Source: Actinoplanes liguriensis
Lineage (GTDB): Bacteria; Actinomycetota; Actinomycetes; Mycobacteriales; Micromonosporaceae
Assembly (NCBI GenBank): GCA_000715855.1
Contig: KL571334.1
Span: 1,113-8,400, forward strand
Direction of reading: 5' to 3'
DNA: 7,288 nt
Shown here one piece after another: positions 6,445 through 7,288 of the stretch. Numbering within the stretch: position 1 is the stretch's first letter; the number at the start of each line of letters is the position of its first letter. The position numbers were made by a program, and so were the translations under genes. The notes below the pieces were generated by a model. That model saw nothing but the letters and a program-made list of their open reading frames with translations, had not been told where the DNA came from and ran no database searches.

Positions 6445-7288
6445 AACGACGTACAGCACTCGGGTTGTCCCTTGCCGTTCCGTCCGCCTCCCTGCTGACC
6501 ACCGACCCCGAGGGCCCTGGATTGCGGGTCGTCGGTCTGCGCATCGACGGACGACCCGACCAGCCCCTCGGCCTCGACGACCCCAGCCCGGTCCTGAGCT
6601 GGCGATTCGCCGAGACCACCTCGGCCGCGGCGGATCGGCAGACCGCCTATCAGATCCGGGTCCACGACGGGAGCCGGCTGCTCTGGGACTCCGGCAAGGT
6701 GACCTCGGCCGTCCAGTCCGGAGTCCGCTACGACGGCCGGGCCCTGACCTCCCGGCAGCGGCTCAGCTGGCAGGTCCGCGCCTGGGGCGCCGACCACCGG
6801 GCCAGCGACTGGAGCCGGGCGTCCACCTGGGAGACGGGCTTGCTGCGGCCCGGGGACTGGGGTGCGGCCCGCTGGATCGAATACCAGGGCCGCGCCGAGA
6901 CCCAGCCGATGCCGATCTTCGCCCGGCAGTTCACCGTCGAGGCACGTCGCAGGATCACCCGGGCGCGGCTGTACCTGTCCGGGGTCGGCATGCACCTGGC
7001 CACGGTCAACGGCCGCGAGCTCACCGACGAGGTGCTCGCGCCCGGCTACGCCAACTATCAGCTCTCCGCCGAGTACCGGGTCCACGACATCGCGGCTCAA
7101 CTGCGCCACGGCAAGAACACGATCGGCGTACGTCTCGGGAACGGCCCCGCCTACGTCCGGCGCAGCGTGACCAACCCGGCGGTGGGGCGGACGCGCCGTA
7201 CTCGTGGTGGCAGAGCCAGCTCAAGGGCAACGGCACGCTCACCGCGGGCGCCGACGCCGGGGCCACCACCGTCACGCTGAGCAGCGTC
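6441..7288 (+). CDS. Second GH78 alpha-L-rhamnosidase, possibly secreted; frameshifted and cut by window end
   Basis: This is the N-terminal part of another GH78 rhamnosidase. It begins at the GTG at 6441, which overlaps the preceding stop (GTGA), with AAGGCGGG upstream at 6430-6437. Residues 1-20 (MKRRTALGLSLAVPSASLLT) have a twin-arginine followed by a short hydrophobic stretch, a weak but plausible Tat/Sec export signal. An Ig/Fn3-like domain follows (about 28-132, with PLGLDDPSPVLSW as in the upstream paralogue). The rhamnosidase N beta-sandwich then begins (about 145 on, with ARLYLSGVGMHLATVNGREL at about 175-194). After V248-G249 the open frame loses family resemblance and stops at 7278-7280. 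The frame starting at 7187 instead reads ADAPYSWWQSQLKGNG and continues to the last base with every third position G or C. One base is therefore missing in the G run at 7184-7187. The catalytic domain lies beyond the window. Whether the break is a sequencing error or a real mutation cannot be decided here; an error near a contig edge is likelier. Confidence 0.85.
7184..7187 (+). other. Probable 1-base deletion (frameshift) in a G run
   Basis: Four G bases stand where five would keep the reading frame (GTG GGG GCG GAC GCG CCG TAC). Before the run the frame starting at 6441 matches GH78. After it only the frame starting at 7187 does: 34 codons to the window end, all ending in G or C. The original frame after the run has many A- or T-ending codons and a stop at 7278-7280. 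Confidence 0.8.

Noticed and set aside
5146..6459. Minus-strand open frame of 437 codons opposite the binding protein
   Set aside because: Same GC-driven shadow effect; composition is biased and no family features are visible, whereas the plus-strand protein has a lipobox and full binding-protein features.
7188..7280. C-terminal tail RTRRTRGGRASSR... of the second rhamnosidase as a genuine protein end
   Set aside because: The tail is Arg/Pro/Ser-rich out-of-frame sequence with A/T-ending codons, while the adjacent frame continues GH78-like sequence to the window edge.

Overview
The base composition is very GC-rich, with almost exclusively G or C in third codon positions, GTG starts and 4-bp start/stop overlaps. 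This points to a high-GC actinobacterium. Micromonosporaceae such as Actinoplanes would fit, but that is an impression from protein style, not a demonstrated placement. The window looks like an assembled contig from a Tn5-tagmented library, because the first 23 bases are a sequencing adapter and not genome.

Layout: bases 1-23 are the Tn5 mosaic-end adapter. A LacI-family repressor gene (612 to 24, minus strand) runs into the adapter and is missing its C-terminal part. A divergent regulatory region (613-885) holds a candidate promoter in each direction and a cluster of CG-centred LacI-type operator sites. To the right, on the plus strand, is one tightly packed operon: a sugar ABC permease (886-1785), a second permease (1782-2603), a cytoplasmic GH78 alpha-L-rhamnosidase (2600-5194), a lipoprotein sugar-binding protein (5191-6444), and a second GH78 protein with a possible export signal (6441 to the window end). 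Each of the four junctions is a 4-bp overlap (ATGA three times, GTGA once). The last gene carries an apparent 1-base deletion in a G run at 7184-7187 and is also cut by the window end.

How it fits together (inference): the locus takes up and breaks down rhamnose-containing glycosides or oligosaccharides. The last gene product would trim substrate outside the cell. The lipoprotein and two permeases (CUT1 type) would import the products, using an ATPase encoded elsewhere. The first rhamnosidase would release L-rhamnose inside the cell. The divergent LacI repressor would silence both itself and the operon until an inducer appears. No rhamnose isomerase, kinase or aldolase is present in the window.

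I found no evidence of a wholly new type of system. The parts most worth checking are the adapter-fused repressor end, the operator array paired with a PurR-like recognition helix, the gene order with the binding protein between two glycosidases, and the frameshift near the right edge.
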